This document shows positions 50,058 through 59,668 of a stretch of DNA of 64,000 bases, piece after piece. The DNA lies in the NCBI RefSeq assembly GCF_031843945.1, contig NZ_JAVTJJ010000009.1, forward strand, positions 97,312 to 161,311, read 5' to 3'. The notes under the pieces were generated by a model, which searched no databases, was not told where the DNA came from, and saw only the letters and a program-made list of their open reading frames with translations. Made by a program: the position numbers and the translations under genes. Origin of the DNA: Paracidovorax sp031843945. GTDB taxonomy: Bacteria > Pseudomonadota > Gammaproteobacteria > Burkholderiales > Burkholderiaceae_C. The first letter of the stretch is position 1; every line of letters starts with the position of its first letter.

Positions 50058-50975
50058 ATGAAAGTAGACAACATCCTGCAAACCATCGGGAATACGCCCC
50101 ATGTGCGCATCAACCGCCTGTTCGGCGCGGGCGCCAACGTGTGGGTGAAGTCCGAGCGCAGCAACCCGGGCGGCTCGATCAAGGACCGCATCGCCCTGGC
50201 GATGGTGGAAGACGCCGAGCGCAGCGGCGCGCTGCAGCCCGGCGGCACCATCATCGAGCCCACGTCGGGCAACACCGGCATCGGGCTGGCGCTGGTCGCG
50301 GCCGTCAAGGGCTACAAGCTGATCCTGGTGATGCCCGAGAGCATGAGCATCGAGCGCCGCCGCCTGATGCTGGCCTACGGCGCCACGTTTGACCTGACGC
50401 CCAAGGAAAAGGGCATGAAGGGCGCCATCGCCCGCGCGCAGGAACTGGCCGCCAGCACCCCCGGCGCCTGGGTGCCGCAGCAGTTCGAGAACCCCGCCAA
50501 CATCGATGTGCACGTGCGCACCACGGCGCAGGAAATCCTGGCCGATTTTCCTGAAGGCCTCGACGCTGTCATCACCGGCGTGGGCACGGGCGGCCACATC
50601 ACTGGCGTGGGCCGCGTGCTGAAGGCGAAATTTCCGAACATCAAGGTGTTCGCGGTCGAACCCGTAGCCTCGCCGGTCATCTCTGGCGGCCAGCCTGCGC
50701 CGCACCCGATACAGGGCATTGGCGCGGGATTCATTCCGGCCAACCTGGACACCACCGTGCTGGACGGGGTGATTCAGGTGGACGCCGAACCCGCTCGTGA
50801 ATATGCCCGCCGAGCCGCACGTGAAGAAGGCCTGCTGGTGGGTATTTCTTCCGGTGCCACGCTGGCGGCCATTGCGCAGAAGCTGCCGGAACTGCCGGCG
50901 GGCGCCAAAGTGCTGGGCTTCAACTACGATACGGGCGAACGCTACTTGTCGGTCGACGGCTTCCTGCCTGCCTGA
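50058..50975 (+). CDS. cysK: Cysteine synthase A (O-acetylserine sulfhydrylase)
   Basis: PLP enzyme forming cysteine from O-acetylserine and sulfide. I chose MKVDNILQTIGNTPHVRINR at 50058 (305 aa), with GGAGA upstream. The PLP lysine is in SNPGGSIKDRIAL; phosphate loop GVGTGGHITGVGR; substrate loop TSGNTGIG. The C-terminus GFNYDTGERYLSV favours CysK over CysM. Confidence 0.93.
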   Translation: MKVDNILQTIGNTPHVRINRLFGAGANVWVKSERSNPGGSIKDRIALAMVEDAERSGALQPGGTIIEPTSGNTGIGLALVAAVKGYKLILVMPESMSIERRRLMLAYGATFDLTPKEKGMKGAIARAQELAASTPGAWVPQQFENPANIDVHVRTTAQEILADFPEGLDAVITGVGTGGHITGVGRVLKAKFPNIKVFAVEPVASPVISGGQPAPHPIQGIGAGFIPANLDTTVLDGVIQVDAEPAREYARRAAREEGLLVGISSGATLAAIAQKLPELPAGAKVLGFNYDTGERYLSVDGFLPA

Positions 50976-51009
50976 TCGCGCTCGGCGACCTGTTCCACTT
51001 GCCAGCGGG

Positions 51010-51042
51010 GCCGCCGAAAAGCGGCCCTGCTGCTTTTCCGGC
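51010..51042 (+). terminator. Possible terminator after cysK
   Basis: GGCCGCCGAAAAGC / GCTTTTCCGGCC form an imperfect stem about 35 bp after the cysK stop. There is no clean T-run, so this is tentative. Confidence 0.35.
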
Positions 51043-51167
51043 CTGCAGCGTCAAGGGTTCGGCCACCCGTCCTACAGGTCTGCGAAGGCCCCGTCGGAAC
51101 AATCGACAAGCCGCAGACAGCCCGCCGCACCGGCGTAGCACCTGCCCCCAATTCTGCGATCGACCTG

Positions 51168-51932
51168 ATGGAAACAGCCACCCCAAAGCCCATTGTGTTC
51201 AAGGTGCTGACCGTGAACGTTCACAAGGGCTTCACGACATTCAACCGCCGCTTCATGTTGCATGAGTTGCGCGACGCCGTACGCGATGTGTCCGCTGACC
51301 TGGTGTTCCTGCAGGAAGTGCTGGGCACGCACCACAAGCATGCCGGCCGCGTGGAGAACTTCCCGCAGGAGCCGCACTATGAGTTCCTTGCCGACACGAT
51401 CTGGCAGCAGCACGCCTACGGCCGCAATGCGGTGTACGACAACGGCCACCACGGCAACGCGCTGCTGTCCAAGTTCCCCATCGTGCATTACGAGAACCAT
51501 GACATTTCAGTGACCGGCCCAGAGCGGCGCGGCATGCTGCATTGCGTGCTGCAGCCGCCCGGCAGCCCGACACAGGTGCATGCGATCTGCGTGCATCTGG
51601 GCCTGCAGGAAGCGCACCGTCAGCGCCAGTTGCGCCGCATCTGCGACTTGGTGAACACGTTCGACCCAGCCGAGCCCGTGGTGCTGGCCGGCGACTTCAA
51701 CGACTGGCGCGGGCGTGCCCATGACGTGCTGAAAAAAGGCGCTGGTTTGCACGAGGTGTTCATGCAAGGCGGTGGCAAGGCAGTGCGCACCTTTCCTGCG
51801 TCGATGCCACTGCTGCAGCTCGATCGCATCTACGTGCGCAACGCGTCGGTGCTCACGCCCGTCACGCTGCCACGCAAGCCGTGGGATCGCCTGTCCGACC
51901 ATGCGCCACTGGCAGCGGAGATTGCGCTGTGA
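51168..51932 (+). CDS. Endonuclease/exonuclease/phosphatase-family protein (YbhP-like)
   Basis: 254 residues of the EEP fold: FKVLTVNVHKGFTTFNRRF (metal-binding Asn), LVFLQEVLGTHH (Glu), VVLAGDFNDWRGRA (DxN) and the terminal RLSDHAPLAAEI (DH pair). Followed without a gap by clsB and a YbhN-like protein, the same order as E. coli ybhP-ybhO(clsB)-ybhN. Substrate unknown; a phospholipid-linked phosphodiester is a reasonable guess. Confidence 0.87.
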   Translation: METATPKPIVFKVLTVNVHKGFTTFNRRFMLHELRDAVRDVSADLVFLQEVLGTHHKHAGRVENFPQEPHYEFLADTIWQQHAYGRNAVYDNGHHGNALLSKFPIVHYENHDISVTGPERRGMLHCVLQPPGSPTQVHAICVHLGLQEAHRQRQLRRICDLVNTFDPAEPVVLAGDFNDWRGRAHDVLKKGAGLHEVFMQGGGKAVRTFPASMPLLQLDRIYVRNASVLTPVTLPRKPWDRLSDHAPLAAEIAL

Positions 51933-53191
51933 GCGCCGCCGCCTCGCCCCGTCACACCGGTAGCAACCGCTGGGTAAAAGGCAACGACTTCGACCTGCTG
52001 GAAAACGGCGAAGAGTTCTTCCCTCGCGTGTTCGACGCCATCCGTGCAGCCCAGCGCGATGTGTGGCTGGAAACCTTCATTCTGTTCGAAGACAAGATCG
52101 GCCTGCAGTTGCATGCCGCCCTGCTGGAGGCCGGACAGCGCGGTGTGGAAGTGCATGTGCTGGTCGATGGCTTCGGCTCGCCCGACTTGTCCGAGCGCTT
52201 CGTGGGCGCGCTGGTGGAAGCTGGCGTGCATTTTCGCGTCTTCGACCCCGGCAAGCCGCTTTTCGGGCGGCGGCTGAACGTGCTGCGCCGCATGCACCGC
52301 AAGATCGTGGTGGTCGACCAGGAGCGTGCTTTCATCGGCGGCATCAATTACTCGGCCGACCACGTGGCCGACTTTGGCCCCGAAGCCAAGCAGGACTATT
52401 CGGTGGAGGTGCGCGGTCCGCTGGTGGCACACATGTACGCCTTCGTGCAGGACGCGGTGCTGCCCTTGAAGCAGCGCCGCCGCCTGCGCCGGGTGAAGCA
52501 GCGCAACGCGGTGACCGACCTGCCACAGGCCGGCCCCGCGCAGGCCATCTTCGTCACGCGCGACAACCACAACCACACCAACGACATCGAGCGGCACTAC
52601 CGCATCGCCCTGCGTTCGGCGCGCAAGCGCGTGGTGATTGCCAATGCGTACTTCTTTCCCGGATACCGCTTCGTACGCGAGCTGCGACGGGCAGCCAAGC
52701 GCGGCGTGGATGTGCGGCTGATCCTGCAGGGCGAACCCGACATGCCGATCGTGAAGACGGCGGCCAGCCTGCTGTACGACCATCTGCTGCGCGCCGGCGT
52801 GCGCATCTACGAATACTGCGACCGCCCGCTGCACGGCAAGGTGGCGTTGGTGGACGACGAGTGGTCCACGGTGGGATCCAGCAATCTCGACCCCTTGAGC
52901 CTGTCGCTGAACCTGGAAGCCAACGTCATCATCCGGGACGCGGGCTTCAACGACCGCCTGCACGAACGCCTGTCGCACCTGATGTGCAACAGCTGCAACG
53001 AGATTGAGCCGGAGCCCCAGGGCGCGTGGGAAGGCCTGCGCCTGGTGCGCAGCTATTGCGTGTTTCACTTGATGCGCTGGTTCCCGACCTGGGCTGGCTG
53101 GTTGCCCAGGCACGAGCCTGAAATTTCATTGATAGGCGAGAGCGCCGCATTGGCGACCGACGCACCCCAACGCCACTCGGGCGTGCAGTGA
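51929..53191 (+). CDS. clsB: Cardiolipin synthase B
   Basis: Phospholipase D superfamily transferase making cardiolipin at the inner membrane. 420 residues from a GTG at 51929 that overlaps the preceding stop (GTGA). Two HKD motifs: HRKIVVVDQERAFIGGINYS and HGKVALVDDEWSTVGSSNLD. Few membrane segments, as expected for ClsB. Confidence 0.92.
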   Translation: MSAAASPRHTGSNRWVKGNDFDLLENGEEFFPRVFDAIRAAQRDVWLETFILFEDKIGLQLHAALLEAGQRGVEVHVLVDGFGSPDLSERFVGALVEAGVHFRVFDPGKPLFGRRLNVLRRMHRKIVVVDQERAFIGGINYSADHVADFGPEAKQDYSVEVRGPLVAHMYAFVQDAVLPLKQRRRLRRVKQRNAVTDLPQAGPAQAIFVTRDNHNHTNDIERHYRIALRSARKRVVIANAYFFPGYRFVRELRRAAKRGVDVRLILQGEPDMPIVKTAASLLYDHLLRAGVRIYEYCDRPLHGKVALVDDEWSTVGSSNLDPLSLSLNLEANVIIRDAGFNDRLHERLSHLMCNSCNEIEPEPQGAWEGLRLVRSYCVFHLMRWFPTWAGWLPRHEPEISLIGESAALATDAPQRHSGVQ

Positions 53192-54258
53192 CGCCAGAGC
53201 CCACCGCCCGCCCTGCAGCCATGGCGACCAGCGTGCACCCCGCGCCTCTCAGCCCGAACCGCAAAGGCGCGCCCAGCCGCCTTGCCCGGTTGCGCCAGCA
53301 ACGCTGGTGGCCGTGGCTGCTGACGGCTGTCACCGGTGCGTTCGTGGCCTTCGTGCTGTACCTGCTGTGGCACCAGGGCAGCCGTGTCGACTGGGTGTCG
53401 GTATGGCAGTCATTCCGCGCACTGCCCGCCAGCGTGGTCTGGACGGCCGGGGCGCTGGCCTGGTCCAGCCATCTGCTGTACGGCACGTTCGACCTGTTCG
53501 GCCGCCACAGCACGCGCCACGGGCTGTCGATAGCGCGCACCATGGGCATCACGCTGATCGCTTACCCGTTCACGCTCAACCTCGGCTCGGTCATCGGTGG
53601 CGTGGCGGCACGCTATCGCCTTTATTCGCGGCAAGGACTGGGTGTGGCGCAGATCGGCCACATCGTGGGCCTGTCCATCCTGACCAACTGGCTGGGCTAC
53701 TTCGTGCTGACGGGGGCTGTGTTCTGGGCCTGGATGCCGCAGCTACCTGAAGGCTGGGTGGTGGGCGCCAACGAATTGCACTGGACCGGCTTGGGGCTGT
53801 CCTCCATCAGCCTGGCCTACCTGGCGCTGTGCGTGTGGCGCCAGGGCAAGCCGCTGACCGTGCGCGGCCATGGCCTGCCCATGCCGCACTGGAGCGTCGG
53901 CCTGCTGCAGGTGGCGGTTTCCACCGTCAACTGGATGCTGATGGGCGGCGCCCTGTGGTTGCTGACGCAGCAGCAGGCGCCTTACGCTGCGGCACTGGCC
54001 ACCATCTTGCTGGGCGCGATTGCCGGGCTGATCTCCCGCATTCCCGCAGGGCTGGGCGTGCTGGAGGCCGTGGGCACGGCCGTGCTGTCGGCCTACATGC
54101 CGGCGCCGCAGGCCCTGGCGGCAGTGCTGGCCTACCGGGCGCTGTATTTCTTCGCGCCGCTGTGCGCGGCGGCGCTGGCCTTCGGAGCGACCGAGATCTG
54201 GTGGCGAAAGCGCGCCGCGCCGGCAGTGGTCCCTGCGCCCCCGCGACACGCCGCCTGA
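53188..54258 (+). CDS. YbhN-like membrane protein (UPF0104, lysyl-PG synthase transmembrane family)
   Basis: 356 residues with about eight membrane helices and the UPF0104 blocks FTLNLGSVIGGVAARYRLY and GLISRIPAGLGVLEAVGTAVL. GTG start overlaps the clsB stop. No LPG-synthase catalytic C-terminal domain, so probably a lipid transporter/flippase-type partner for cardiolipin synthesis (inference from operon and family). Confidence 0.88.
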   Translation: MTPEPTARPAAMATSVHPAPLSPNRKGAPSRLARLRQQRWWPWLLTAVTGAFVAFVLYLLWHQGSRVDWVSVWQSFRALPASVVWTAGALAWSSHLLYGTFDLFGRHSTRHGLSIARTMGITLIAYPFTLNLGSVIGGVAARYRLYSRQGLGVAQIGHIVGLSILTNWLGYFVLTGAVFWAWMPQLPEGWVVGANELHWTGLGLSSISLAYLALCVWRQGKPLTVRGHGLPMPHWSVGLLQVAVSTVNWMLMGGALWLLTQQQAPYAAALATILLGAIAGLISRIPAGLGVLEAVGTAVLSAYMPAPQALAAVLAYRALYFFAPLCAAALAFGATEIWWRKRAAPAVVPAPPRHAA

Positions 54259-54343
54259 AGCGCGAACGGCACCGACCCCGCCGATGGCGGGCATGATTAC
54301 CGCCATGGCTTGCCTCCCAGAAGATCTCCCTCATTTGATAGCG

Positions 54344-55435
54344 ATGTCACGCCTGAGCATTTCCGAGCAGCAGGGATCCTCCTTCCTGTCCGACACCCAG
54401 AGGACGTTCAACACGCTGGTCGAGCGCATCGCCGAAGAGCGCGAGCAACTGGCCAGCTGGAATGCTGCTGTCACGACCTACCAGCAGCGATACGCGCGTG
54501 AACTGCAGCCTTTGCTGCGCAGCTACTACGACATCCATGTCGAGTTGGTGCAATGGCTGGACCAGGAAGCCGCCGGCAGCATGGGACTGAGCAAGTCGAT
54601 GCAGCAGACCCTGCACGAAGTCATCGCCAGCATGGCCCACTACTTGGCGGGCAGCGTGCCGGGCGACGCCACGCGCGCCGCCATGCAGGCGCTGCACGCA
54701 AGGTACGGCCCCGAAGATCGCGACACGGACGAACGCGGGAAAGCCCGGCCGCAAGACTCCACCAGTGAGGAGCCAGCCATCGACGACCCCGACCTGGATG
54801 ATTCGCCCGAAGCAATCTTGGAACGTGTGGAGGCGCAGATGCGTGCCGACCAGGCACGCGTGGAGGAAGAACGACAGCGCCACCGCGCCCAGCGCGCCAA
54901 GAAGCCCACGGCACAAGAGCGCCGCGACAAGGAAGCCGCGCAGCAGGCCGGCCAGTCCGTACGCGCCATTTACCGCAAGCTCGCCAGCGCCCTGCACCCC
55001 GACCGTGAGCCCGACCCCATCCAGCGCGAGCTCAAGACCGCGCTGATGCAGCGCGTGAACCTGGCATATGCGGCAGACAACCTGCTCGATCTACTGCAAC
55101 TGCAGCTGGAAGTGCAGCAGATCGACCCTGGCCAGCTGGCGCGCCTGGACGAAGAGCGCCTGACGCACTACAACCAGGTGCTGTCGACCCAGCTGGCCGA
55201 CCTGCAGCAGGAAGTGCGAACCACCGAGCGAAGCTTTCGGGCGGATTTCGGGCTGGCGGCACACGGCAAACTGTCGCCCCAATCGCTGGAGAAGCACCTG
55301 CGCGCGCAGGCGCAACAGTTGCAGGCGGACATTACCGAGTGGCAGCTGCAACGCCGGGCGCTGGAACACCCGGCCGAACTGAAACGATGGCTGAAGGCGC
55401 AGCGCGCCGCGTGGCGTCAGAGGGAAGATGGGTAG
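54344..55435 (+). CDS. J-domain-containing protein of unknown role
   Basis: 363 residues from MSRLSISEQQGSSF; the frame extends to 54284 and neither start has a clear ribosome site. N-terminal helical region (1-110), an acidic linker (DPDLDDSPEAILERVEAQMR), a basic/coiled stretch (about 175-205), then a J-like helix pair with the HPD tripeptide: VRAIYRKLASALHPDREPD and MQRVNLAYAADNLLDLL. A C-terminal coiled coil follows. Probably stimulates a DnaK/Hsp70 partner; unlike DnaJ the domain is internal and no zinc finger is present. Confidence 0.75.
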   Translation: MSRLSISEQQGSSFLSDTQRTFNTLVERIAEEREQLASWNAAVTTYQQRYARELQPLLRSYYDIHVELVQWLDQEAAGSMGLSKSMQQTLHEVIASMAHYLAGSVPGDATRAAMQALHARYGPEDRDTDERGKARPQDSTSEEPAIDDPDLDDSPEAILERVEAQMRADQARVEEERQRHRAQRAKKPTAQERRDKEAAQQAGQSVRAIYRKLASALHPDREPDPIQRELKTALMQRVNLAYAADNLLDLLQLQLEVQQIDPGQLARLDEERLTHYNQVLSTQLADLQQEVRTTERSFRADFGLAAHGKLSPQSLEKHLRAQAQQLQADITEWQLQRRALEHPAELKRWLKAQRAAWRQREDG

Positions 55436-55519
55436 CGACACACAGCCGTTTCTATCTCTGTGAGCCAGGGCGTGAGTTTGATCATGCTGAAGCTTTAGCT
55501 CAGCCACTCCAACAACGAC

Positions 55520-56689
55520 CTACTGCGGTGAAAAATCCACGGCCTCCACTCTGGTCGGCTGAACCACTGTGTAGGGGCCGGCGTCCGCTTCAATACTGCG
55601 ATCCCTAGGCTCGAACACGCAGTCGAAATATGGTTCCACTTCGAACCAGCTCTTTTTCTGTTTCCACATCGTCAGAAATGCGCGGCTGACATCCACCGCG
55701 CTGGGGCTGATCTGCGTGGTGTGCAGTCCTAAGGCATCTGGTGTGTCCGCCTCGTCATGCAATGTGCTGGACTGTTTCGCATAGCTGCGAAACTGCTGGA
55801 TCTGTCCGGGTCTGTCAAATCCCGTGCTGCCGCACTGAGCGCCGCTCTCCAGCCCTCTGTCTGTATGGGCCTGCGAAAAGCTGTCCTGCACCATATGCAA
55901 CAGGGCACCCATAGCGACGTGGTCGAGGTCTTTGCGGACTTCGATGATCCCCGTCGCAAACAGGTTCATTGCCGTCAGCTCCCCTGGGAAATACCGTGCC
56001 AATTCGCTGTTCCCTAAATCCTTAAGGGGCGTACTTGTCGACATGCTGCCGGAGGCCAGGCCCCAAAGAAACTCGGCCCACATCTTCATGCGGTCGACTG
56101 TCTCACCTGCAGACTCACCATCGTAAGCACCCATCGCATGCATGAACTGAAGATCGCCATAGTGCGACCGGTACAGCAGGTAGTCACCCGGTCCAAATGC
56201 CGGCGTCTTGGATTCGGTCTTTTTCTTCGCCTGTATTCCCGCATCCTTGAACAGCCCCCACCAACACGCCGGCTGCGAGGTTGACCGCAGGGTCACGTTG
56301 ACATCGCACCCCTTGATACGGGGTGGAGATTTGCGATTCAGAAGAAAGGGCGGGTCGTCAGGCCAACGCACCCCGTACAGGAGGGTCCGATGCTCTTGAA
56401 CCGCGTCGATCGTGACGCAGTCGTACTCCCATCCGCGATCCGCGCTGCAGCCCACCGCGGCCAGGGTGATGGACTCATGTACTGGCGACTTCATGATGGG
56501 AATGGCCGAACTGACGACCCAATGCCCAAGGGAATCGATTACAGGATTGCTGCCGAATGTCGAGATTTTTCGGTCCACATCACTGACCTTGGGCAGCACC
56601 TGAAACGCCGAGGCGTTGGGGGCCGGCATCAGTGCGCCCATCAGCACAGCACAAGAAAGCACGCTCAGAGAACGTGTAAGCTTTTTCAT
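55520..56689 (-). CDS. Secreted zinc-dependent phospholipase C/S1-P1-like hydrolase (putative)
   Basis: 389 residues from MKKLTRSLSVLSCAVLMG with a signal peptide to about ASA27 and an AGGA site upstream; the longer frame start at 56767 is less likely. Histidine/Asp pattern of the alpha-helical Zn-phospholipase/nuclease group: PVHESITLAAVGC, YRSHYGDLQFMHAM, DHVAMGALLHMVQDSFSQAH and TLHDEADT. Several cysteines suit a periplasmic or extracellular protein. Composition is lower in G+C than its neighbours. Substrate unknown. Confidence 0.62.
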   Translation of the reverse strand: MKKLTRSLSVLSCAVLMGALMPAPNASAFQVLPKVSDVDRKISTFGSNPVIDSLGHWVVSSAIPIMKSPVHESITLAAVGCSADRGWEYDCVTIDAVQEHRTLLYGVRWPDDPPFLLNRKSPPRIKGCDVNVTLRSTSQPACWWGLFKDAGIQAKKKTESKTPAFGPGDYLLYRSHYGDLQFMHAMGAYDGESAGETVDRMKMWAEFLWGLASGSMSTSTPLKDLGNSELARYFPGELTAMNLFATGIIEVRKDLDHVAMGALLHMVQDSFSQAHTDRGLESGAQCGSTGFDRPGQIQQFRSYAKQSSTLHDEADTPDALGLHTTQISPSAVDVSRAFLTMWKQKKSWFEVEPYFDCVFEPRDRSIEADAGPYTVVQPTRVEAVDFSPQ

Positions 56690-57103
56690 TGGAATCCTTC
56701 CTTGGCTCGGCGACAACTGCCAGCCTCCTCGTGCAAAAACTATCGTCTGTTTCAGGGTGGTTTGCAACGCTGATTCATCAATGACGCTTACAGGTCAGGC
56801 CCGGCGCAGGGGATTCCTGTCCAGGACATCGGGCCGACTTGGCCAGTTGCTGCATGCGGCATGCTTGTCCGTCATGACGTCCAACGCCTGGCACGGGTAC
56901 TGATCGCGGTTTCCTGGGAGCTGATCTGGCGGGCGTGCGCCACCGAATCCGCATCGCCAAGTGCGCAGCTCGACGAGGACTCTTAGCGGCAGCAAGGAAA
57001 CATTCACATCCCGATGCCAAGACAGAGTTCGTTCATCCCATTGCCGTATCATTCACGCCCCCGCGAACCTGCAAACCGCCCGATAACCACGGGCCTGCAC
57101 GCC
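56690..57103. other. 414-bp divergent gap without a recognised gene
   Basis: Lies between the starts of the secreted hydrolase (minus) and the FAD-dependent protein (plus). I find no RNA gene, repeat of the two families described here, or credible small ORF. It should contain both promoters. Confidence 0.5.
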
Positions 57104-58849
57104 ATGATCCGCCTCTCAGAAATCAAGCTGCCGCTGGCGGCTTTGCCGGCCGATGCCGGCTCCACCGAAACCCATCCCGACGCAGCGCTGCGCGCGCAAG
57201 CGGCGGCCATCCTGGGTATTCCAGCCGACGCCATAGCGCATCTGCAGGTACACAAGCGCAGCTTCGACGCCCGCAAGGCCGAACTGCTGGCCGTGTACAT
57301 CGTCGACGTCACGCTCGCCGACCCCGCCCGCGAAGCCCCCCTGCTGGCGCAGCATGCCGCCCACCCGCACATCCAGCCCACGCCCGACATGGCCTGGACG
57401 CCCGCGGGCCGTGCGCCGGCCGACCTGGCGCATCGCCCCGTCGTGGTCGGCTTCGGACCCTGCGGCATCTTCGCCGCGCTGGTGCTGGCGCAGATGGGTT
57501 TCAAGCCCATCGTGCTGGAGCGCGGCAAGCCCGTGCGCGAACGCACCAAGGACACCTGGGGCCTGTGGCGCAAGCGCACGCTGAACGCCGAATCGAACGT
57601 GCAGTTCGGTGAAGGCGGCGCCGGCACCTTCAGCGACGGCAAGCTCTACAGCCAGATCAAGGACCCGCGCCACCTCGGCCGCAAGGTGATGCAGGAGTTC
57701 GTGCAGGCCGGCGCGCCGCCCGAAATTCTTTACGTCGCCCACCCGCACATCGGCACCTTCAAGCTGGTGAAGGTGGTGGAAACCTTGCGCGAGCAGATCA
57801 TCGCCCTGGGCGGCGAGGTGCGCTTCGAGCAGCGCGTAACCGACGTGGTGGTGGAAGAAGACGCCGCCGGCCAGCGCCACCTGCGCGGCCTGCAGGTGCT
57901 GGACCAGGCCACGGGCCAGACTCACACGCTGCGCGCCGACCATGCGGTGATGGCGCTGGGCCACAGCTCGCGCGACACCTTCGCCATGCTGCACGAGCGC
58001 GGGGTGCACATGGAAGCCAAGCCGTTCTCGGTCGGCTTTCGCATCGAGCACCCGCAGGGCGTGATCGACCGTGCGCGCTGGGGCCGCCATGCGGGCCACC
58101 CGCTGCTGGGCGCGGCCGACTACAAGCTGGTGCACCACGCCAGCAACGGCCGCGCGGTCTACAGCTTCTGCATGTGCCCCGGCGGCACGGTGGTGGCCGC
58201 CACCAGCGAGCCCGGGCGCGTGGTCACCAACGGCATGAGCCAATATTCGCGCAACGAGCGCAACGCCAACGCCGGCATGGTGGTGGCCATCGACCCGAAC
58301 GACTATCCGCACGATGCCGACGCCTTCGCCGCAGCACTGGGCGGCGCCTACGGCGTGCAGGACCGGGCAGACGGCATCACGCACCCGCTGGCCGGCATCG
58401 TTCTGCAACGCCAACTCGAATCGAACGCCTACGTACTGGGCGGCAGCAGCTACAACGCCCCGGCGCAGCTGGTGGGCGACTTTCTGGCGCAGCGCGCATC
58501 CACGCAGCTGGGCAGCGTCGATCCGTCGTACAAGCCGGGCGTGACGATGGTCGACCTGCACGACGCCCTGCCCGCCTACGCCACGCAAGCGATGCGCGAG
58601 GCCCTGCCGGCTTTCGGCAAGAAGATTCGCGGCTACGACATGCACGATGCGGTGCTGACGGGTGTCGAGACGCGCACTTCGTCGCCGCTGAAGATCGGCC
58701 GCAACGAGGCCTTCCAGAGCCTCAACACCGGCGGCCTGTACCCGGCTGGCGAAGGCGCCAGCTACGCGGGCGGCATTCTGTCGGCCGGCGTGGACGGCAT
58801 CAAGGTGGGCGAGGCAGTCGCCCGCGCGATTCTGGAAGCCTCCGCATGA
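57104..58849 (+). CDS. NAD(P)/FAD-dependent dehydrogenase-like protein (COG2509 type)
   Basis: 581 residues from MIRLSEIKLPLAALPADAGS; the frame opens at 57014. An N-terminal domain of about 100 residues precedes the FAD loop VVVGFGPCGIFAALVLAQMG. Later blocks are ESNVQFGEGGAGTFSDGKLY, FCMCPGGTVVAATSEPG and the C-terminal GGLYPAGEGASYAGGILSAG, typical of this family of uncharacterised flavoproteins. Substrate unknown. Coupled to the next gene by ATGA. Confidence 0.88.
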   Translation: MIRLSEIKLPLAALPADAGSTETHPDAALRAQAAAILGIPADAIAHLQVHKRSFDARKAELLAVYIVDVTLADPAREAPLLAQHAAHPHIQPTPDMAWTPAGRAPADLAHRPVVVGFGPCGIFAALVLAQMGFKPIVLERGKPVRERTKDTWGLWRKRTLNAESNVQFGEGGAGTFSDGKLYSQIKDPRHLGRKVMQEFVQAGAPPEILYVAHPHIGTFKLVKVVETLREQIIALGGEVRFEQRVTDVVVEEDAAGQRHLRGLQVLDQATGQTHTLRADHAVMALGHSSRDTFAMLHERGVHMEAKPFSVGFRIEHPQGVIDRARWGRHAGHPLLGAADYKLVHHASNGRAVYSFCMCPGGTVVAATSEPGRVVTNGMSQYSRNERNANAGMVVAIDPNDYPHDADAFAAALGGAYGVQDRADGITHPLAGIVLQRQLESNAYVLGGSSYNAPAQLVGDFLAQRASTQLGSVDPSYKPGVTMVDLHDALPAYATQAMREALPAFGKKIRGYDMHDAVLTGVETRTSSPLKIGRNEAFQSLNTGGLYPAGEGASYAGGILSAGVDGIKVGEAVARAILEASA

Positions 58850-59409
58850 CGCAGCAACCCACGGACCTGGCCTTTCCGGCGCCCACCCGCACGCGCTTGA
58901 TCGGCGCTGTGCTGGCCATGGCCGCCGTGGTGCTGGCCTCCAACATCCTCGTGCAGTACCCCATCAACGACTGGCTGACCTGGGGCGCTATCAGCTACCC
59001 CGTGGCCTTTCTGGTCAGCGACCTGATCAACCGCGGCCACGGCCCGGAGCCCGCGCGGCGCGTGGCCTGGGTGGGCTTTGCGGTGGCCGTGGCCGCGTCG
59101 CTGCTGCTGGCGCCGGCACGCATCGCGATTGCATCCGGCACCGCGTTCATCGTGTCGCAATGCCTGGACATCGCCATCTTCCACCGGCTGCGGCAAGGCA
59201 CCTGGTGGCGTGCACCGCTGGTGGCCACCGTGCTGGCGGCTGCGCTCGACACGGCCATTTTCTGGAGCATCGCCTTCGCCGGCTCGGCCGACCCGTGGAT
59301 CACCTGGGCGCTGGGCGACCTGGGCGTAAAGCTGGCCGTGGGCGTGCTGTTGCTGCTGCCCTTCAGGCTCCTGACGTGGCGGGGCGCGGGCCGGCCGGCG
59401 CATCACTGA
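58846..59409 (+). CDS. VUT/YhhQ-family transporter (queuosine precursor type)
   Basis: 187 residues with about six membrane helices. Family features: ASNILVQYPINDWLTWGAISYPVAFLVSDLINR and SGTAFIVSQCLDIAIFHRLR. YhhQ proteins import 7-deazaguanine precursors of queuosine. ATG overlaps the preceding stop by 4 bp. Its last 7 bp overlap the ridA remnant on the other strand. Confidence 0.78.
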   Translation: MTQQPTDLAFPAPTRTRLIGAVLAMAAVVLASNILVQYPINDWLTWGAISYPVAFLVSDLINRGHGPEPARRVAWVGFAVAVAASLLLAPARIAIASGTAFIVSQCLDIAIFHRLRQGTWWRAPLVATVLAAALDTAIFWSIAFAGSADPWITWALGDLGVKLAVGVLLLLPFRLLTWRGAGRPAHH

Positions 59410-59668
59410 CCCGCGTTGCGCTGATCAGTGGCCTGTGGCAGCTTCGCGATCACCTTGATTTCAAACTGAAAACCGTAGAGCCAGGTCACGCCGATGCCCG
59501 TCAGCGTGGGGTGTGGCGGGCCGCCCCAGTGCTCGGCGGCCGCAGCCCAGATGGTCTCGAAGTTCTTATCGGGGTCGACGATGAACACCGTCGCGTCGAC
59601 CACGTCGTCGAACGTGCAGCCGGCGGCTTGCAGAATCGCGTTGAGGTTGTCGAAAGCGCGGCGCTTTC
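59403..59668 (-). pseudogene. ridA-family remnant (3' part only)
   Basis: The minus strand reads RRAFDNLNAILQAAGCTFDD, VVDATVFIVDPDKNFETIW, GVTWLYGFQFEIKVIAKLP: the C-terminal two thirds of an RidA/YjgF imine deaminase. The N-terminal part, with the conserved glycine-rich start, is absent; upstream the sequence switches at about 59665 to a LysR fragment on the opposite strand. An ATG-started ORF (59726) runs through the join but its first 20 residues are not RidA-like. Confidence 0.75.
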
